Below are positions 23,124 to 24,258 of a stretch of 24,258 nucleotides of DNA, piece after piece. The stretch lies in NCBI GenBank assembly GCA_020024235.1, contig JAHHUA010000008.1:1-24258 (forward strand), in the 5' to 3' direction. The DNA comes from Oscillospiraceae bacterium. GTDB taxonomy: Bacteria > Bacillota > Clostridia > Oscillospirales > Ruminococcaceae. Position 1 is the stretch's first letter. Each line of letters starts with the position of its first letter. A program made the position numbers and the translations under genes. The notes beneath the pieces are model-generated. The model worked only from the letters and a program-made list of their open reading frames with translations, had not been told where the DNA came from and did no database searches.

Positions 23124-23158
23124 TTGATTTTGATTTAATTAATATAATTTAAGTCTGT

Positions 23159-23192
23159 AATACCGAAATTCTGTTTGTGGAATTTCGGTATT
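23159..23192. terminator. 13-bp hairpin between the IS and DUF1697
   Basis: AATACCGAAATTC (23159-23171) and GAATTTCGGTATT (23180-23192) pair perfectly around an 8-nt loop. It lies about 50 nt past the DUF1697 stop on the minus strand. T-runs are poor on both sides, so it is a possible rather than certain terminator. Confidence 0.5.
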
Positions 23193-23245
23193 TATTGCTT
23201 GGAGTTTCGTTTTCACAATGTGTACAGAACAAAGTTTGAACGAAA

Positions 23246-23785
23246 TTACATTTCAGCGATTTTCCTTACGGTGTTTGCAGTTCTGATTGTCAGCTTACTG
23301 CCAATATTCGCACTTGCTGTCTTTGACCACCAGTTTGTCTTCTGATAATCTTTTCGGCTGAACGACCAAAAGATTGCATTTTTACAATCCTGTATCTGCT
23401 CCAAGCCTTCCTTGGGTTCTCCAATTTCACTCAAAACATCCGCAAAAGTGGCTGGCGGCATGATGAAAATCAGATTATCATAGATTTCCTTATTTTCATT
23501 GCCCCACCAGTCAGGAGCATTGCGCAAAATGTACTCCAAATCTTCTTTTGAAATGACAAAAACGGGAATATCAAGCTGAAACCGATTTTCGATCATGGTT
23601 TCAATCTGGTCTTTCATCAGAACTATATCATCGTGAGCACTCGAAAAAATAACATTGCCACTGTTCAGATAGGTCTTGACCTCAGCAAAATCAAGGGATT
23701 CAAATCCGCTTTTCAATTCTGCCATTGGAATCTTATTTTTGCCGCTGATATTGATACCACGCAAAAATGCAAGATAACGTTTCAT
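23246..23785 (-). CDS. DUF1697-family protein
   Basis: The 179-aa product matches DUF1697 over its whole length: the family start 'MKRYLAFLRGINISGKNKIP' (usually 'FLRGINVGG.NKI.M'), 'VKTYLNSGNVIFSS', a middle segment around 'VFVISKEDLEYILRNAPDWW', and the family end 'TKTNWWSKTASANIGSKLTI'-like 'RNxxT' region reading 'KLTIRTANTVRKIAEM'. These are small cytosolic proteins of unknown function, frequent in accessory regions of Firmicutes. An ATG six codons upstream is in frame, but it contains the GGAGGTG site, which lies 9 nt before the ATG at 23785, so the latter is the start. It follows the DUF3781 gene on the minus strand by 93 bp. Confidence 0.86.
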   Translation of the reverse strand: MKRYLAFLRGINISGKNKIPMAELKSGFESLDFAEVKTYLNSGNVIFSSAHDDIVLMKDQIETMIENRFQLDIPVFVISKEDLEYILRNAPDWWGNENKEIYDNLIFIMPPATFADVLSEIGEPKEGLEQIQDCKNAIFWSFSRKDYQKTNWWSKTASANIGSKLTIRTANTVRKIAEM

Positions 23786-23878
23786 GCTCGTTAACACCTC
23801 CATGCAAATTTTGTTACTCTGAAAATTCTTTGTACTTTACCTTCTTTTATGACATCTGCTATACCGTAGTTTCGTATT

Positions 23879-24127
23879 TCACGGAATGATATGGGCTGTA
23901 ATAATTGTATGGCTATATGAGTTAATTGTAATTTTAATGTGATCAACCTCACAATACCAGTTTTTCCCCTGTTTATAGATGTTGCAGCTCTTGTCTGAAA
24001 CTTTGCTCTTACAATATTCAACTACATCATCTACATCGATTTTCAGATTTTTCTTGATTCTATCAATGCCCATTTCAGTTGTATGGAGCTTATCAAGGTG
24101 ATCCAGTAATATTTTTTTATCTTCCAT
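23879..24127 (-). CDS. DUF3781-family small protein
   Basis: The 82-aa protein agrees with DUF3781: 'LLDHLDKLHTTEMGIDRIKK' at the start, 'VDDVVEYCKSKV' in the middle, and the family end 'KQGKNWYCEVDHIKITINSY' with 'SHTIITAHI'. Function is unknown. GTG at 24130 is in frame, but GGAGG (24139-24135) gives better spacing to the ATG at 24127. The stop is TGA. It starts 27 nt after the end of the alpha/beta-hydrolase gene to its right, so both are probably in one operon. In the gap to DUF1697 another minus frame reads 'RNYGIADVIKEGKVQRIF', which looks like leftover coding DNA, but I cannot assign it. Confidence 0.8.
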   Translation of the reverse strand: MEDKKILLDHLDKLHTTEMGIDRIKKNLKIDVDDVVEYCKSKVSDKSCNIYKQGKNWYCEVDHIKITINSYSHTIITAHIIP

Positions 24128-24154
24128 CACATTTCCTCCAGCAAGACGGAATCG

Positions 24155-24258
24155 CTAAATAAACTGCTTCATCCAGTTATCGAGGAAATTCATTTGCTCC
24201 TCTGTATGAAACCAATGCTCTCCATTTTTCATAACGGTAAGAGTTGCTTTGATTTGGT
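24155..24258 (-). CDS. Alpha/beta-hydrolase, C-terminal end only
   Basis: The last 34 codons of a minus-strand gene run in from the right edge and end in TAG at 24157-24155. The sequence 'TLTVMKNGEHWFHTEEQMNF' followed by 'LDNWMKQFI' is the typical end of an alpha/beta hydrolase: the strand before the catalytic His, 'GEHWFH', and the final amphipathic helix. The substrate and the rest of the protein are outside the window. Confidence 0.6.
   Translation of the reverse strand, partial: QIKATLTVMKNGEHWFHTEEQMNFLDNWMKQFI

Larger units (their letters stand above)
22400..23125 (+). mobile_element. IS200/IS605-family element, tnpA only
   Basis: The element is bounded by two similar subterminal hairpins: left AACCACCGAC-TAT-GTCGGTGGTT (22402-22424) and right AACCACCCGT-CTA-ACGGGTGGTT (23101-23123). 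IS200/IS605 transposases recognise such imperfect hairpins in single-stranded DNA instead of terminal inverted repeats. Inside are a 5' leader that hides the ribosome binding site, the Y1 transposase reading frame, and a multi-hairpin right end of about 110 nt. There is no tnpB. The exact cleavage sites cannot be fixed without an empty-site comparison. The transposase has an in-frame TGA, so this copy is probably immobile unless helped by another copy. Confidence 0.85.

Noticed and set aside
22400..23125. CRISPR-like repeats from the several GGTGG/CCACC hairpins
   Set aside because: The hairpins are two non-identical ends of one IS element plus different stems; no regular repeat-spacer unit exists.

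Overview
The window looks like a chromosomal segment of a low-GC Gram-positive bacterium, most likely a gut-type member of the Clostridia. Supporting signs are strong AGGAGG-type ribosome binding sites, TTG as well as ATG starts, near-consensus sigma-A promoters with 16-17 bp spacers, very A/T-rich intergenic DNA, and a gene set typical of the group (long-form Ddl, DUF1934 next to argS, M42 peptidases, a PF06838-type PLP enzyme). I cannot name the species.

Left part (1-6.5 kb). The 3' end of an unidentified coiled-coil gene and a convergent gene for a membrane-anchored, probably beta-helical surface protein share a bidirectional terminator. Then come a MATE efflux pump and, divergently, a MerR-type regulator. 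Their 92-bp intergenic region carries overlapping promoters; the pump promoter has the 19-bp spacer with a central dyad that marks MerR-activated genes. Next is a lipoprotein gene, followed directly by a decayed, internally deleted second copy of itself.

Middle part (6.5-18.8 kb) is housekeeping. It holds glyA behind two tandem promoters; an ASCH-domain protein and a DUF1624-type acyltransferase; a ddl-DUF1934-argS operon; and a murD-M42-M42-GNAT-PLP enzyme operon. The two operons supply D-Ala-D-Ala, charged tRNA-Arg and the D-Glu-adding ligase, and the second adds amino-acid and peptide turnover enzymes. Between the DUF1624 gene and ddl is a gene-free stretch of about 540 bp. On the minus strand it has a consensus promoter, several strong hairpins (one capped by a GAAA tetraloop) and a hairpin plus T-run terminator, which together predict an unassigned structured RNA of about 245 nt.

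Right part (18.8-24.3 kb) is an accessory, decaying region: a broken GNAT gene, an intact alpha/beta hydrolase, remnants of a LytTR-DUF3021 pair, a six-TM DUF7010-like protein, a damaged Cys-rich KTR gene of the type carried by conjugative elements, an MBL-fold hydrolase of visibly different base composition, an IS200-type element whose transposase has an in-frame TGA, and on the minus strand a DUF1697 gene, a DUF3781 gene and the 3' end of an alpha/beta hydrolase.

I found no CRISPR array, tRNA or rRNA gene, prophage, toxin-antitoxin pair or recognisable defence system. The strongest candidates for something undescribed are the minus-strand RNA at about 9.3-9.54 kb and the structured right end of the IS200-type element. 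All family names come from reading the translated sequences, not from database searches.
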